Source: Rhizobium sp. CIAT894 (lineage in GTDB: Bacteria > Pseudomonadota > Alphaproteobacteria > Rhizobiales > Rhizobiaceae). Taken from it: a stretch of 64,000 bases of DNA. The first letter of the stretch is position 1; every line of letters starts with the position of its first letter. The notes under the pieces are model-generated. The model was not told where the DNA came from and did no database searches. It was given only the letters and a program-made list of their open reading frames with translations. Shown here in pieces: positions 8,202 through 17,781 of this stretch. The position numbers and the translations under genes are program-made. Where the stretch lies: NCBI RefSeq assembly GCF_000172795.2, contig NZ_CP020947.1, forward strand, positions 4,357,001-4,421,000, given 5' to 3'.

Positions 8202-8226
8202 AAGGCCGGGCATGTCGTCCGGCCTT
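8202..8226 (+). terminator. Hairpin after ctpA
   Basis: AAGGCCGG and CCGGCCTT form an 8-bp GC-rich stem with a 9-nt loop, 12 nt past the ctpA stop. It lacks a strong T run and may be a weak terminator or an RNA-stabilising hairpin within the operon. Confidence 0.45.
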
Positions 8227-8267
8227 GATCCTTTCTGCTGTTTCCCGGTTTTGGAGCGGGCGAAAAA

Positions 8268-9461
8268 TTGGGAACGGACCTGCATGCGCCTTTGGGCCGC
8301 AACCGCAAAGCCGGCAGTCGGCGCCCGGGTGTTCTGCGCCTCGGCCGCATCGCCGCCAGTCTTTGTCTGTTCGCGATAGGCGGCTTTTCGCTCTATACGG
8401 CGTTTCGCGGCGATGGGCTCGAACGCGCCAAACCGCCGGCGGCCGAACAAGCCGCAACACCAGAAAATCCAACTCAGCCGCCGACGACCGCCGCCAACCA
8501 GGCGGCGGATGGCATGCCCCGCGCCGAACCGCGCTCGGGCGCCAATGTCGAACAGATGGTCACCGGCGACGGCTCCGTCGTCACCAAATACAGTCCCCGC
8601 CCGCGCGATGGCAGCGGGCCGGTACTGGTCGACGCCATGCAGATCGGCCAGGATCCGCGCATGGCGGCGCAGCCGAATGAAGCGCTGCTCGAAGACACTC
8701 CTTTTGGCAGACTTCCGATCGTCGGCCCGGATGGCCGCCGCCCGATGGATCAGTATGCCCGCCCCTCGTCCGGCACGCGCGGTGTGCGCATCGCCATCGT
8801 CGTCAGCGGCCTCGGGCTCAGCCAGACCGGGACGCAGCGCGCCATTGCCGAATTGCCGGAGGAAATCACCTTCGCTTTTGCCGCCAGCGGCAACAGCCTG
8901 CAGCGCTGGATGCAGGAGGCCCGCCGCGGCGGCCATGAGATTCTGTTGCAGGTGCCGCTCGAGCCATTTGATTACCCGGCAAATGATCCCGGACCGGAAA
9001 CGCTGCTGACCACGAAGTCGCCCGCCCGCAACATCGAGAATCTGCACAAGGCGATGGGCGAGATCACCAATTATACCGGCGTCATGAATTATCTCGGTGG
9101 CCGTTTCCTCTCGGACTCCAATGCCATGGAGCCTGTCATGCGCGATCTCGGCAAGCGCGGCCTGCTGTTTCTCGACGACGGCACGTCGGCGCAGTCGAAG
9201 ACGGCTGATGTCGCCAAGGGAACCGAACTGCCCTATGCCTTCGCCGACCTGCAGCTCGACGGCCAGCTCGATATCAACGCCGTCCTGAAGAAGCTTGACG
9301 AGCTCGAGCGTATCGCCCGCAAGAACGGCCAGGCGATCGGCGTCGCCTCGGCTTTCGATGAAAGTGTCGACGCCATCGCCAAGTGGAGCGAGGAGGCTGC
9401 AATGCGCGGCATCGAGATCGTCGGCGTCGCCGCCCTTTCCAACGACCCCCGGAACCCTTGA
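8268..9461 (+). CDS. YibQ-like divergent polysaccharide deacetylase family protein
   Basis: This 397-residue protein has an N-terminal transmembrane anchor (about residues 27-46, LGRIAASLCLFAIGGFSLYTAF), a Pro/Ala/Gln-rich periplasmic linker, and a C-terminal NodB-like fold of the divergent (DUF610/YibQ) kind from about residue 165: RIAIVVSGLGLSQTGTQRAI, ITFAFAASGNSLQRWMQEAR, and NYLGGRFLSDSNAM. Canonical deacetylase metal ligands are not evident, so catalysis is unproven. The start is a TTG at 8268. Its place behind envC and ctpA is the common alphaproteobacterial arrangement and implies an envelope role. Confidence 0.9.
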   Translation: MGTDLHAPLGRNRKAGSRRPGVLRLGRIAASLCLFAIGGFSLYTAFRGDGLERAKPPAAEQAATPENPTQPPTTAANQAADGMPRAEPRSGANVEQMVTGDGSVVTKYSPRPRDGSGPVLVDAMQIGQDPRMAAQPNEALLEDTPFGRLPIVGPDGRRPMDQYARPSSGTRGVRIAIVVSGLGLSQTGTQRAIAELPEEITFAFAASGNSLQRWMQEARRGGHEILLQVPLEPFDYPANDPGPETLLTTKSPARNIENLHKAMGEITNYTGVMNYLGGRFLSDSNAMEPVMRDLGKRGLLFLDDGTSAQSKTADVAKGTELPYAFADLQLDGQLDINAVLKKLDELERIARKNGQAIGVASAFDESVDAIAKWSEEAAMRGIEIVGVAALSNDPRNP

Positions 9462-9498
9462 GAGCAATCCCCGAAAAGATTGCTGAACGGAGAAGACG

Positions 9499-10032
9499 AT
9501 GAGCCAGGCGACCGTAAAAGCCGAGGATCTGCCCTACCGCCCCTGCGTCGGCGTGATGATCCTGAACCGCGATGGCCTCGTCTGGGCCGGTCGGCGCATT
9601 CCCGACGGCAATTCGGAATATGACGGCTCGCCGCAGCTCTGGCAGATGCCGCAAGGGGGCATCGACAAGGGCGAGGATCCATTGGATGCCGCCTACCGCG
9701 AGCTCTACGAGGAGACCGGCATCAAGACGGTGACCCTGCTTGCCGAAGCCAGAGACTGGATCAACTATGACCTGCCGCCGGCTCTGATCGGCATCGGGCT
9801 GAAGGGGAAATTCCGCGGCCAGACGCAGCGCTGGTTCGCCTTCCGCTTCGAGGGCAGCGACAGCGAGATCGCCATCAACCCACCGCCGGGCGGTCACGAG
9901 CCGGAATTCGATGCCTGGGAGTGGAAGCCGATGCGGGAGCTGCCGGGCCTGATCGTTCCCTTCAAGCGCTCCGTCTACGACCGGGTAGTCGCCGAATTCG
10001 AGCATCTGGCAGCATTGCAATCGGAAGACTGA
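9499..10032 (+). CDS. rppH: RppH, RNA pyrophosphohydrolase (Nudix)
   Basis: RppH removes pyrophosphate from 5'-triphosphate RNA ends and so triggers mRNA decay. The 177-residue protein carries a full Nudix box at about residues 53-75 ([20 protein letters not shown], then TGI), preceded by QLWQMPQ, which is specific to the RppH/IalA group, and followed by [18 protein letters not shown] precedes the ATG. It sits 37 nt after the YibQ-like gene; that gap holds a small hairpin, AGCAATC/GATTGCT (9463-9484). Confidence 0.95.
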   Translation: MSQATVKAEDLPYRPCVGVMILNRDGLVWAGRRIPDGNSEYDGSPQLWQMPQGGIDKGEDPLDAAYRELYEETGIKTVTLLAEARDWINYDLPPALIGIGLKGKFRGQTQRWFAFRFEGSDSEIAINPPPGGHEPEFDAWEWKPMRELPGLIVPFKRSVYDRVVAEFEHLAALQSED

Positions 10033-10084
10033 TCGATCCGGGATAACCGGACGAGTTTGCGCCTGATGAGATCAGCGCGCAATG

Positions 10085-10108
10085 CCGGCCGCCGGAGCGG
10101 CCGGTTTC
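10085..10108. terminator. Bidirectional hairpin between rppH and bfr
   Basis: CCGGCCGC-CGGA-GCGGCCGG forms a perfect 8-bp stem followed by TTTCTC on the plus strand. It lies between two convergent genes, and the symmetrical stem could serve both. Confidence 0.6.
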
Positions 10109-10119
10109 TCGTTCGAATC

Positions 10120-10605
10120 TTATTCGGCTTCGTCGGCGGAATCGGCGTTGAGCTGGCCGTATTTGCTCTCGCCGATCTTCCCGAGCAGTTCGAGCTGCGT
10201 TTCGAGGAAATCGATATGGCCTTCCTCATCCATCAGCAGCTCTTCGAAGAGCTTCATGGAAACGTAATCGCCGGCTTCGTAACAGATATCGCGCGACTTC
10301 TTGTAGGCCGCGCGGGCGTCGTATTCGCCGGCAAGATCGGCTTCCAGCACTTCCTTGACGTTCTGGCCGATGCGCAGAGGCGCAAGGGTCTGCAGATTGG
10401 GATGGCCTTCAAGGAAAATGATGCGCGCAACAAGCCGGTCGGCATGATGCATCTCTTCGATCGATTCGGCGCGCTCCTTCTTGGCGAGCTTGGTGTAGCC
10501 CCAGTCCTCGAGAAGCCGATAATGAACCCAATATTGATTGACCGCTCCGAGCTCGAGGAACAGTGCCTCGTTAAGCCGCTCGATGACCTTTTTGTCGCCT
10601 TTCAA
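10120..10605 (-). CDS. bfr: Bfr, bacterioferritin
   Basis: This iron-storage protein oxidises Fe(II) and mineralises it in a 24-mer cage. I chose the TTG at 10605 because GGAGAG lies about 7 nt upstream and the product is then 161 aa, the classic Bfr length. With this start the ferroxidase residues E18, E51 and H54 and the haem ligand M52 fall at the standard Bfr numbers ([12 protein letters not shown]), and the C-terminal part has [13 protein letters not shown]. An in-frame ATG at 10629 would add eight residues. It lies downstream of and overlaps bfd. Confidence 0.95.
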   Translation of the reverse strand: MKGDKKVIERLNEALFLELGAVNQYWVHYRLLEDWGYTKLAKKERAESIEEMHHADRLVARIIFLEGHPNLQTLAPLRIGQNVKEVLEADLAGEYDARAAYKKSRDICYEAGDYVSMKLFEELLMDEEGHIDFLETQLELLGKIGESKYGQLNADSADEAE

Positions 10606-10882
10606 TGTCCGCTCTCCTGTTTTCCTCATGGAATTGTTTCAAGCGGGACATGAAATCAAATATTTCAGTCTCCGTCGAGTGACGACGGGCGTGATATTCC
10701 TCGGTCGTCTGGATAATGATGTCGACGACGTTGGGGAAACAGCCGCAGCAACGGCCGCGTTTTTCCATGGCGTGATAGACCTTGGCCGGCACGATAAGCT
10801 GCCAACAGTCTTCATCGAGAAGGTTGGTGATAACCTCCCGGATTTCCTTGTCGGTTATGTAATTGCAGCTGCAGACAAGCAC
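10571..10882 (-). CDS. bfd: Bfd, bacterioferritin-associated (2Fe-2S) ferredoxin
   Basis: This 103-residue BFD-like protein has Cys4 and Cys6 (LVCSCNYIT) and a second cluster GRCCGC at about 44-48, the four-Cys pattern that binds a [2Fe-2S] cluster. The family reduces the Bfr core so that iron can be released. I chose the GTG at 10882, directly before LVCSC; the frame stays open to 11011 but the extra residues look non-coding. The 3' end overlaps the bfr start by 35 nt. Such pairs are often iron-regulated. A TTGACA lies at about 10939-10944, but I could not define an iron operator. Confidence 0.88.
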   Translation of the reverse strand: MLVCSCNYITDKEIREVITNLLDEDCWQLIVPAKVYHAMEKRGRCCGCFPNVVDIIIQTTEEYHARRHSTETEIFDFMSRLKQFHEENRRADIERRQKGHRAA

Positions 10883-11091
10883 GTCTTCATTCCAAACATG
10901 ACACTGACTATCGTGTTTTCTGCTAAAGAAGATGATGACTGTCAAGAAAAAATTCGAGCTGCGAATCATTGACCCCGGTGCCCGAATGGCAATCCGATGC
11001 CTATTCTCCAAGATTATGCAGTGCTTCCAGGATGATGGCGCCCTGAAGCCGGTGGAGGTCTGCCGCGCGGTTCAGATCCGTGCAGCGTATT

Positions 11092-14000
11092 TTAATGGAA
11101 GTTGCGTCCGCGCGGCATCACCTCGGCGGTTTCCGCTGCGCCGGAATTGCCACCCGTGGCGATCAACCGTTTTTCCAGCTCCGCCCTCTCCTGCGCCTGC
11201 GCAAGCTTTTTCTGCCGCTGATCGCCACCCAGCCTCAGCACCTCGTCTGCCCGCTCGCAAACGCCGAAACGCCGGGCCTCGCGTTGCAGGATCCCGAGCG
11301 CCGGCGTCATGTCCTCGATATGTTCGACGACGGTATGGATCACCCCGCTCTGGCTTTGCAGCCGGCCGCGGATTTTCACCAGCCGGGCGCCCATCACAAC
11401 CGAACGGTATGTGTCGAATATCTTGTTCCAGACGATCGCATTGGCAACGCCGGTCTCGTCCTCCAGCGTCATGAAGATCACACCCTTGGCCGAACCCGGC
11501 CGCTGGCGCACCAGCACGAGACCCGCAATCGTCACCCTCTTTCCGTTCGCCACCTTCAACAGATCGACATTGCGGGTGATGCCCATTCTTTGCAGCTCCT
11601 CCCGCAGGAATGAGACGGGATGCGCCTTTAGCGACAGCGAGAGATAACGATAGTCCTCGATGACCTGCTCTCCCGGCAGCATTTCCGGCAGCTTGGTTGC
11701 AGGCTCAGCCTGGAGATCGACATGACGGGCCTGCTCGAAAAGTGGCAACTCCTCGGCCGCGCTCTTCACATCCAGCGCCCGCACCGCCCAGAGCGCGTCG
11801 CGCCGTGACAATCCAAGGGATTGGAACGCATCCGCATCCGCCAGTCGCTCGATGACGGATTTCTGCAGGCCGGACCGCAGCCAGAGATCCCGAACGGAAC
11901 CGTACCCTTTGCCCCGATTTTTGACGAGCAGCTCCATCTCTTTATCCGAGACGCCTTTGATCTGTCTAAAACCGAGCCGCACCGCATGCCGGGCCTTGAT
12001 AATCTCGCGCATCTCACGGTGGCGGAAATCGACGGCATCCGAATCGAAAGCGGCCGCTTCCAGATCGCAATCCCAGTCGGATTCGTTGATGTCGACCGGC
12101 AGGATCTTGACCCCGTGTTCGCGCGCATCCCGCACCAGCTGCGCCGGCGCATAAAACCCCATCGGCTGGGAATTCAGCATCGCCGCGCAGAAGACGTCGG
12201 GATAATAGGCCTTGAGCCATGAGGAGGCATAGACGAGCAGCGCAAAGGAGGCCGCATGGCTTTCCGGGAAACCATATTCGCCGAAGCCTTTGATCTGGTT
12301 GAAACACTGCCGCGCGAATTCCTCGGTATAACCCTTCGAGGCCATTCCCTCGATGAACCGCTTCTCGAAATTGCCGATCGTACCGGTTCTCTTGAATGTC
12401 GCCATCGCTCTGCGAAGCTTGTCGGCTTCCGCCGGTTTGAAGCCGGCGGCTGTGATGGCGATCTGCATCGCCTGTTCCTGGAACAGCGGCACGCCGAGGG
12501 TTCTTTCCAGAACCGCTTCCAGCTCCTTGCTCGGATATTCGATCGGAATATTCCTCGCCCGCTGCTCCCGGCGCTTCAGGTAGGGATGCACCATATCGCC
12601 CTGGATCGGCCCCGGCCGGACGATCGCCACCTCGATGACGAGGTCGTAGAACACCGTCGGCTTGAGACGCGGCAGCATGCTCATCTGCGCCCGGCTCTCG
12701 ATCTGGAAGACACCAAGCGTATCGGCCCGGCCCATCATCGCGTAAACCGGTTTGCCTTCGTCCCCATGCTCCCTGTTGCCGAGGTCTGCGAGCGTCTTCT
12801 TCACCTCGTAATGCAGTTCAAGCAGCGAAAAGCCCTTCCGCAGGCAGGTCAGCATGCCGAGCGCCAGCACATCCACCTTGAGAATCTTGACGTTGTCGAG
12901 ATCGTCCTTGTCCCATTCGATCATGTAGCGATCCGGCATTGCCGTCTTCATGATCGGCACCACTTCATCGAGCCGGTCCCGCGTGATGACGAAGCCGCCG
13001 ACATGCTGGGTGAGGTGGCGTGGGAAACCGAGAAGCTCGGAGGCATATTTCAGCACGTTGCGTGTCACGGGATCCTTGATATCGAGGCCGGCCGCCTTGG
13101 CATCCCGTTCCGAGAGATTGTCCTCCGACCAGCCCCAGACGAGACTGCTGATCGCCGACTGGACATCCTCCGACAGCCCGAAGGCCTTGGCGACTTCGCG
13201 ACCGGCCGAACGGGTGCGATAGGTGGTCACACCAGCCGTCAGGCCGGCATGCTCTCTTGTGTAGGTTTTATAAATGTACTGGATGACCTCTTCACGCCGG
13301 TCATGTTCGAAATCGACATCGATGTCAGGCGGTTCGTCGCGATCCATCGAAATGAAGCGGTCGAAGAGCAGCGTGCTCTTTTGCGGATCGACCTCCGTTA
13401 TTTCGAGGCAATAGCAGATAACCGAATTTGCTGCCGATCCGCGCCCCTGGCACAAGACCTTGAGCTCATAACGGGCGTGCCGGATGATCCTGTGAACCGT
13501 CAGGAAGTAGGAGGCATACTTCTTCTCGCCAATGAGTTTCAGCTCATAATCGATCTGCTTTGCCACCTTGTCCGGAATACCCTGCGGATAGCGTTTTGCA
13601 GCTCCTGTTCTCGTCAGCCTTTCCAAGGTCTCCTGCGGCGTTTCGCCGGGATCGTTTTCAGGCGGATAATTATGCTCCAGCTCCGTCAGCGAAAAGCTCA
13701 GCTTGCCGAAGAAAGCCCGGGTATTTTCGATCGCAGCCGGATAGTCCCGGAAGATCCGGGCCATTTCACGTGAATCCTTGAGATAGCGTTCGGCATTCGG
13801 CGCCAGCAGGAATCCGGCTTGCGCTATCTCCACATGCTCCCGGATCGCGATCACGACATCCGAAAGCGGCCGGCGCTCGGGATGATGGTAAAGCGGCTGG
13901 TTGGTCGCAATCAGCGGCAGGCGGTTTCGTGCCGCAAGCATGGCAAGCACCGCAAAGACCTGCCTGTCGCGGCCGTCATAGGCTGGCGCCAGCGCCATAT

Positions 14001-14556
14001 AAAAAGCCTTGCCGAACCGTCTGCGAAACCGCTCCAGATAATTCTCCAGTGCCGACTGCCCGGCTTTGCTCTCGACAAGGGTGCGATCGGGAACGAGGGC
14101 AAGCATCATCTCGTCTCCCCATTCCATGAGTTCCGCTTCCGTGAGAATGCAGTCTCCCTTGACCGCTTCCTCCTTCAGATTGCCGGCGCTGAGGAGGCGG
14201 CAAAGATTTGCCCAGCCACGCCGGTTGCGGGGGTAGGCGAGGATATCAGGCGTATCATCGGAAAAAACCAGACGGGCGCCCGGCTGAATCCGGATGGGAT
14301 CGACAATCTTTTCCTTTTTCCCCTCCCTCTCCGCCTGGGCCATGATCGCATCCCTGTTCCTGTATCTCTCCTCGAGCTGCAGCGCCTGCGCATGCGCCCT
14401 GACCACCCCGGCAACCGAATTCCGGTCGGCAATCCCAAGACCGCCGAGCCTGAGATGGGCGGCCTGCACGACCATCTCTTCCGGGCTGGAAGCGCCTTCG
14501 AGAAACGAAAAATTCGTTCTCGCGCCGATCTCGAAGAATGCGGGTTCGCTCTTCAT
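11092..14556 (-). CDS. dnaE2: DnaE2, error-prone DNA polymerase III alpha-type subunit
   Basis: This 1154-residue C-family polymerase has an N-terminal PHP domain (opening [17 protein letters not shown]), the polymerase core with catalytic acidic motif [15 protein letters not shown], the [18 protein letters not shown] palm segment, and a C-terminal OB domain ([19 protein letters not shown]). It lacks the long C-terminal tail of replicative DnaE. It is the last gene of the imuA-imuB-dnaE2 cassette, with its start overlapping the imuB stop (ATGA). The cassette carries out SOS-induced translesion mutagenesis. Confidence 0.97.
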   Translation of the reverse strand: MKSEPAFFEIGARTNFSFLEGASSPEEMVVQAAHLRLGGLGIADRNSVAGVVRAHAQALQLEERYRNRDAIMAQAEREGKKEKIVDPIRIQPGARLVFSDDTPDILAYPRNRRGWANLCRLLSAGNLKEEAVKGDCILTEAELMEWGDEMMLALVPDRTLVESKAGQSALENYLERFRRRFGKAFYMALAPAYDGRDRQVFAVLAMLAARNRLPLIATNQPLYHHPERRPLSDVVIAIREHVEIAQAGFLLAPNAERYLKDSREMARIFRDYPAAIENTRAFFGKLSFSLTELEHNYPPENDPGETPQETLERLTRTGAAKRYPQGIPDKVAKQIDYELKLIGEKKYASYFLTVHRIIRHARYELKVLCQGRGSAANSVICYCLEITEVDPQKSTLLFDRFISMDRDEPPDIDVDFEHDRREEVIQYIYKTYTREHAGLTAGVTTYRTRSAGREVAKAFGLSEDVQSAISSLVWGWSEDNLSERDAKAAGLDIKDPVTRNVLKYASELLGFPRHLTQHVGGFVITRDRLDEVVPIMKTAMPDRYMIEWDKDDLDNVKILKVDVLALGMLTCLRKGFSLLELHYEVKKTLADLGNREHGDEGKPVYAMMGRADTLGVFQIESRAQMSMLPRLKPTVFYDLVIEVAIVRPGPIQGDMVHPYLKRREQRARNIPIEYPSKELEAVLERTLGVPLFQEQAMQIAITAAGFKPAEADKLRRAMATFKRTGTIGNFEKRFIEGMASKGYTEEFARQCFNQIKGFGEYGFPESHAASFALLVYASSWLKAYYPDVFCAAMLNSQPMGFYAPAQLVRDAREHGVKILPVDINESDWDCDLEAAAFDSDAVDFRHREMREIIKARHAVRLGFRQIKGVSDKEMELLVKNRGKGYGSVRDLWLRSGLQKSVIERLADADAFQSLGLSRRDALWAVRALDVKSAAEELPLFEQARHVDLQAEPATKLPEMLPGEQVIEDYRYLSLSLKAHPVSFLREELQRMGITRNVDLLKVANGKRVTIAGLVLVRQRPGSAKGVIFMTLEDETGVANAIVWNKIFDTYRSVVMGARLVKIRGRLQSQSGVIHTVVEHIEDMTPALGILQREARRFGVCERADEVLRLGGDQRQKKLAQAQERAELEKRLIATGGNSGAAETAEVMPRGRNFH

Positions 14557-16163
14557 GCAAATACCCCATGCATGAACCAGCGAGGGTCGAATTCCCCGCC
14601 ATAAAAACCGCGACGATAGATCCAGAAGCGATGCCCGGTCTCGTCCTCGATGCGGAAATAGTCACGCGCCTCGGCGTCATCCCCGTCGATCCACCATTCG
14701 ATGGCAATCCGTTCCGGGCCTTCGCTTCTTGCCACCTGATGCTGCATGCGCCGCCAGCGGAAAACCTGCGGCGGACCATCGGGCACCTCGGCAAGCATGA
14801 TCTCGACCGGCTCCGGCGCTGCAAAGAGCCGTAGCGGACGCTCTTCGCGGAAAGGAAGTCGGATATCCCCAACCGCCTTCCGCCCGGGAGAACTATCCAT
14901 CACAGGCACCGTGATGACGGCGCGTTCCGGCACATGGCTCTCGCGAAGCTGGAAGCTTTGCAGGCAATCCGCACCCAGCCGGGCCGAGACCCGATCGACG
15001 AAGGCCGAAAGCGAAATCTCCCCCTGGCGGTCACCCTCGAAATCAGCCTGCGCTTCGTTGAAGGGATCATGCCGCAACACATTCAGCCGCAGGATTTCGA
15101 AACCATAGCCGGCATCGAGATCGTCATAGACCGCCTGCAATCGCTCGGAAAAAAGCCCGGCGATGAATTTTGGCTCGCGAAGCGGCTGCGAAGCGCCGAC
15201 GCTGATACGAAAGACCCTGCCGTCGACGCGAAACAGAACCAGTTCGAACATTCGCCCGCCCACCCCTCGCGCCTCCAGCGACGGCTGCAGCGACAGGGCG
15301 ACCTGCCGGGTGACGGCAAGGATCTGTTCTTCCGTCCCGATGGGCTCGATCAGGCGGCTTTCGGCCGAGAGACTGGCAACCGGGCGCCGGGGCGAGACCG
15401 GCTCCTCTTCACGTCCCAGCGCCTGGTCGAGACGCAGAAGCAGTCCCGGGCCGAACCGGCGGGTCAGTGGCGCTCGCGGCGCACCGATGACGTCGCCGAC
15501 ATATTTCAGACCGAGCTTCTTCAGCGCATCGACGGTTTGTCCTTCCAGCCGCAAGGCTGCAACCGGCAGGGACACCAGCACATGCTCCGTCTCCTCGTCT
15601 TCGATCACGCCGCCTTGCCCGAAGCGCGACACGGCCCAGGAAAGGCCTGGCGACGATGAGATCGCCCCCCGCGCATCGAAGCCCATATAAAAAAGTCGTG
15701 ACAACACATCTTTGAGGATCGCCTTTTCACCGCCGAAGAGATGGGCGCAACCGCTAATGTCGAGAAACAGACCATCCTTACCGTCGAACGCCACCAGCGG
15801 CGTATAACGGTCGCACCAGTCGGCAATTGCCTCCAGCAACCGGCGGTCCGCGGCCGGATCCTCTTCCGCCACCTCGAGCGTCGGGTACATCGCACGCGCT
15901 TCGGCAACGCCCTGCTCCTTCTTCAGCCCCAGCCCCTCGGCCAGCTCGTCCAGGGCCGTCAGCCGCACGGCATTGTTGAGCTTGCCGGAACAGACGATGG
16001 GCGGGGTCTCAGGACGCCCTTTCGAACGCCAGGAGAGCCCCCATCGCCGGCGGGCGATGCGGTCCGTTGGCAGATGCGGGAAGCTGAGCGCCAGAATGCG
16101 CTGACTGTTCGCCTGGAGGACGAACGAGGTTTGGTTCTGCGACCGGGAGAAATTGGCGTTCAT
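14553..16163 (-). CDS. imuB: ImuB, inactive Y-family polymerase-like mutagenesis protein
   Basis: From the ATG at 16163 the protein has 536 residues. The Y-family-like region begins [20 protein letters not shown] and includes [24 protein letters not shown]. The acidic catalytic residues of true Y polymerases are not in their usual context, as expected for ImuB, which works as a hub linking ImuA, DnaE2 and the beta clamp. GGAGTGGA precedes the start. The 5' part overlaps imuA by 155 nt in another frame, an unusually long overlap. Further in-frame starts upstream (to 16382) would overlap even more. Confidence 0.92.
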   Translation of the reverse strand: MNANFSRSQNQTSFVLQANSQRILALSFPHLPTDRIARRRWGLSWRSKGRPETPPIVCSGKLNNAVRLTALDELAEGLGLKKEQGVAEARAMYPTLEVAEEDPAADRRLLEAIADWCDRYTPLVAFDGKDGLFLDISGCAHLFGGEKAILKDVLSRLFYMGFDARGAISSSPGLSWAVSRFGQGGVIEDEETEHVLVSLPVAALRLEGQTVDALKKLGLKYVGDVIGAPRAPLTRRFGPGLLLRLDQALGREEEPVSPRRPVASLSAESRLIEPIGTEEQILAVTRQVALSLQPSLEARGVGGRMFELVLFRVDGRVFRISVGASQPLREPKFIAGLFSERLQAVYDDLDAGYGFEILRLNVLRHDPFNEAQADFEGDRQGEISLSAFVDRVSARLGADCLQSFQLRESHVPERAVITVPVMDSSPGRKAVGDIRLPFREERPLRLFAAPEPVEIMLAEVPDGPPQVFRWRRMQHQVARSEGPERIAIEWWIDGDDAEARDYFRIEDETGHRFWIYRRGFYGGEFDPRWFMHGVFA

Positions 16164-16953
16164 GGGGGTTCCACTCCAGAAGAAAGGAGAGCGGGGCCGG
16201 ATTGCGGCTCTTCTCCAGCGTGAGACGGAAAATCGGATTGCCGATGCTGCCGGAAAGCTTCGATCCATCCGGCAACGGCCGCAGACCGGATGGAGCCGGT
16301 TCGACATGCAGGCGGAAAGCCGCACTGCTTGCCTCCTCCGCACCGGCCTGGCGGACAAGAAAGAGCGGACGGCGGGCAGCATGCGCCCGAAGACTGAGCC
16401 TGCGGCTTTCGGTCAGGCCGAAATGAGCGGGATTGCCGCGCACTTCGAAGATGACGGCGGAGAAAGCAGCGCTTTCGACCGCCGCCTCCGCCAGCCAGAG
16501 CGCCTCGTCCAGCTTGCGTGGTGCGGCATGGAGAAACCGCTCCGGGCTCAGTCCGAAATCCCGAAACCCGGGAACATAAGGACGACCTGCCTCCAGTGTG
16601 CCGACAGCATCGCCGATCCAGAGCAACGGCAGAAACCTGCCGGCATCCGCTTCCTGTTTCTGCAGCCGCGCGGCGACGGCCATCGCCAGCCCGCTTGCCG
16701 CACCTGCGTCACGAGACAGAGCGGAGCGGAATTCGGTGATTGCATCGAGCGGCAGACCGCCTTCCAGCGCCTCGTCAAGACATTCCACCCCAAACGCCAG
16801 GGGCGGCAGAATGGCTCTCTGCGGCGTCTTGCCTCCTTCCGCCAAGGCTTCCCGCTCTGCTGCCGCAAGCGCCGGCGCGGGCTTCCCCTCCAGTCGGGCG
16901 ATGGTTTCGCGGAGCGCAAAAAGCCGCTCGCGCGCCAGGGCGTGCTGCGCCAT
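16009..16953 (-). CDS. imuA: ImuA, SOS mutagenesis accessory protein (RecA-like)
   Basis: This 314-residue protein is first in the imuA-imuB-dnaE2 cassette. It has the ImuA/SulA-like RecA fold: GVECLDEALEGGLPLDAITEF, then LLWIGDAVGTLEAGRPYVPG and ALWLAEAAVESAAFSAVIFEVRG. The ATG at 16953 has GGAGAACGCC just upstream; a TTG at 16965 is also possible. The final ~50 residues (after WNPHERQF) overlap imuB and look poorly conserved. A LexA box lies 21-35 nt upstream of the ATG. Confidence 0.9.
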   Translation of the reverse strand: MAQHALARERLFALRETIARLEGKPAPALAAAEREALAEGGKTPQRAILPPLAFGVECLDEALEGGLPLDAITEFRSALSRDAGAASGLAMAVAARLQKQEADAGRFLPLLWIGDAVGTLEAGRPYVPGFRDFGLSPERFLHAAPRKLDEALWLAEAAVESAAFSAVIFEVRGNPAHFGLTESRRLSLRAHAARRPLFLVRQAGAEEASSAAFRLHVEPAPSGLRPLPDGSKLSGSIGNPIFRLTLEKSRNPAPLSFLLEWNPHERQFLPVAEPNLVRPPGEQSAHSGAQLPASANGPHRPPAMGALLAFERAS

Positions 16954-16973
16954 GGCGTTCTCCAATCCGTCTT

Positions 16974-16988
16974 GTTCCTGTTATGTTC
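16974..16988 (-). promoter_or_regulatory. LexA (SOS) box of imuA-imuB-dnaE2
   Basis: GTTCCTGTTATGTTC is an exact GTTC-N7-GTTC match, the alphaproteobacterial LexA operator. It lies 21-35 nt before the imuA ATG. LexA repression with induction by DNA damage is the known control of this cassette. Confidence 0.87.
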
Positions 16989-17114
16989 TTATAGATTCCA
17001 GAGAGCTAATGAAGAGTCAACGGCCATTTTTTATGAATTTATTCCTGCCTTTGATTCCGCACTCGAAAATCGGCGATAAAGGTTCTATATGGGCCCGCAA
17101 AGGAAGGAATATTC

Positions 17115-17552
17115 ATGGCCCGCATAGACCAGAGCGATGATTGGCGGGACCGCCATGCGCCGACGATCAGCACCTTCGAGTCGCTGGCCATGGAGGCCTA
17201 CAGCCATCTGCCGGATGAATTCCGCCAGCTGACCACCAACCTCACGATCGAGATCGAAGACTTCCCCGATGACGACGTTTTCGAGGACATGGCGCTCGAA
17301 ACCCCTTTCGATCTGCTCGGTCTTTTCGAGGGCAGGGGCATTTCCGAACGTTTCACCGTGGAAACCGGCGAGATGCCCAACCGCATCCGCCTCTACCGCC
17401 GCCCCATTCTCGATTACTGGGCAGAAAACGACGAGACGCTCGGCGATATCATCACCCATGTCCTGATCCACGAGATCGGCCACCATTTCGGGCTGAGCGA
17501 CGATGACATGGAACGGATCGAGGCCAGCGCCGAGGAGGCCGTCGAGCGCTGA
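17115..17552 (+). CDS. Zincin-like metallopeptidase family protein (DUF1025)
   Basis: This 145-residue cytoplasmic protein has the metal motif HEIGHHFGLSDDDME (HExxH followed by a distal acidic residue), preceded by IITHVLI. The family is called metallopeptidase-like, but no substrate is known to me. GGAAGGA lies about 10 nt before the ATG. It is divergent from imuA and convergent with the DUF1737 gene. Confidence 0.88.
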   Translation: MARIDQSDDWRDRHAPTISTFESLAMEAYSHLPDEFRQLTTNLTIEIEDFPDDDVFEDMALETPFDLLGLFEGRGISERFTVETGEMPNRIRLYRRPILDYWAENDETLGDIITHVLIHEIGHHFGLSDDDMERIEASAEEAVER

Positions 17553-17574
17553 AACCCATGCGTTCGGCAGAGCG

Positions 17575-17781
17575 CTATTGCTCGGAGAGCTTCATCTCCG
17601 GATCGTAATCCTTGCCTTCGACAGTCTTGACCACGGCCTGGCCGCACTGCATCGCACCGGTTGCGGCATTGAAGGCATAGGTCGGCGAGCCCTCCAGCGA
17701 CCAGCCCTTGTTGAGGGCGGCGGTGACCTTATGGCAGAAGGAAGCATCGTCGGGACCGGTCAGGAAGCGGTAGAGTTTCAT
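17575..17781 (-). CDS. DUF1737 domain protein
   Basis: This 68-residue protein starts MKLYRFLTGPDDASFCHKVTAALNKGWSLEGSP, the DUF1737 signature (a GWxLxGxP-type core). Function is unknown. Its ATG overlaps the stop of the upstream lyase gene (TGATG), so the two are translationally coupled. Confidence 0.85.
   Translation of the reverse strand: MKLYRFLTGPDDASFCHKVTAALNKGWSLEGSPTYAFNAATGAMQCGQAVVKTVEGKDYDPEMKLSEQ

Noticed and set aside
6676..8472. A 598-codon minus-strand open frame opposite ctpA
   Set aside because: It is antisense to a protease with a full catalytic dyad and PDZ domain. No ribosome site or domain supports it.
12256..13773. A 505-codon plus-strand open frame within dnaE2
   Set aside because: It is a shadow of the polymerase gene in another frame, with no independent start signal or motif.
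13759..13774. A TTTCACGTGAA core within dnaE2 resembling parS
   Set aside because: Only 12 of 16 consensus positions match, so it is likely chance.
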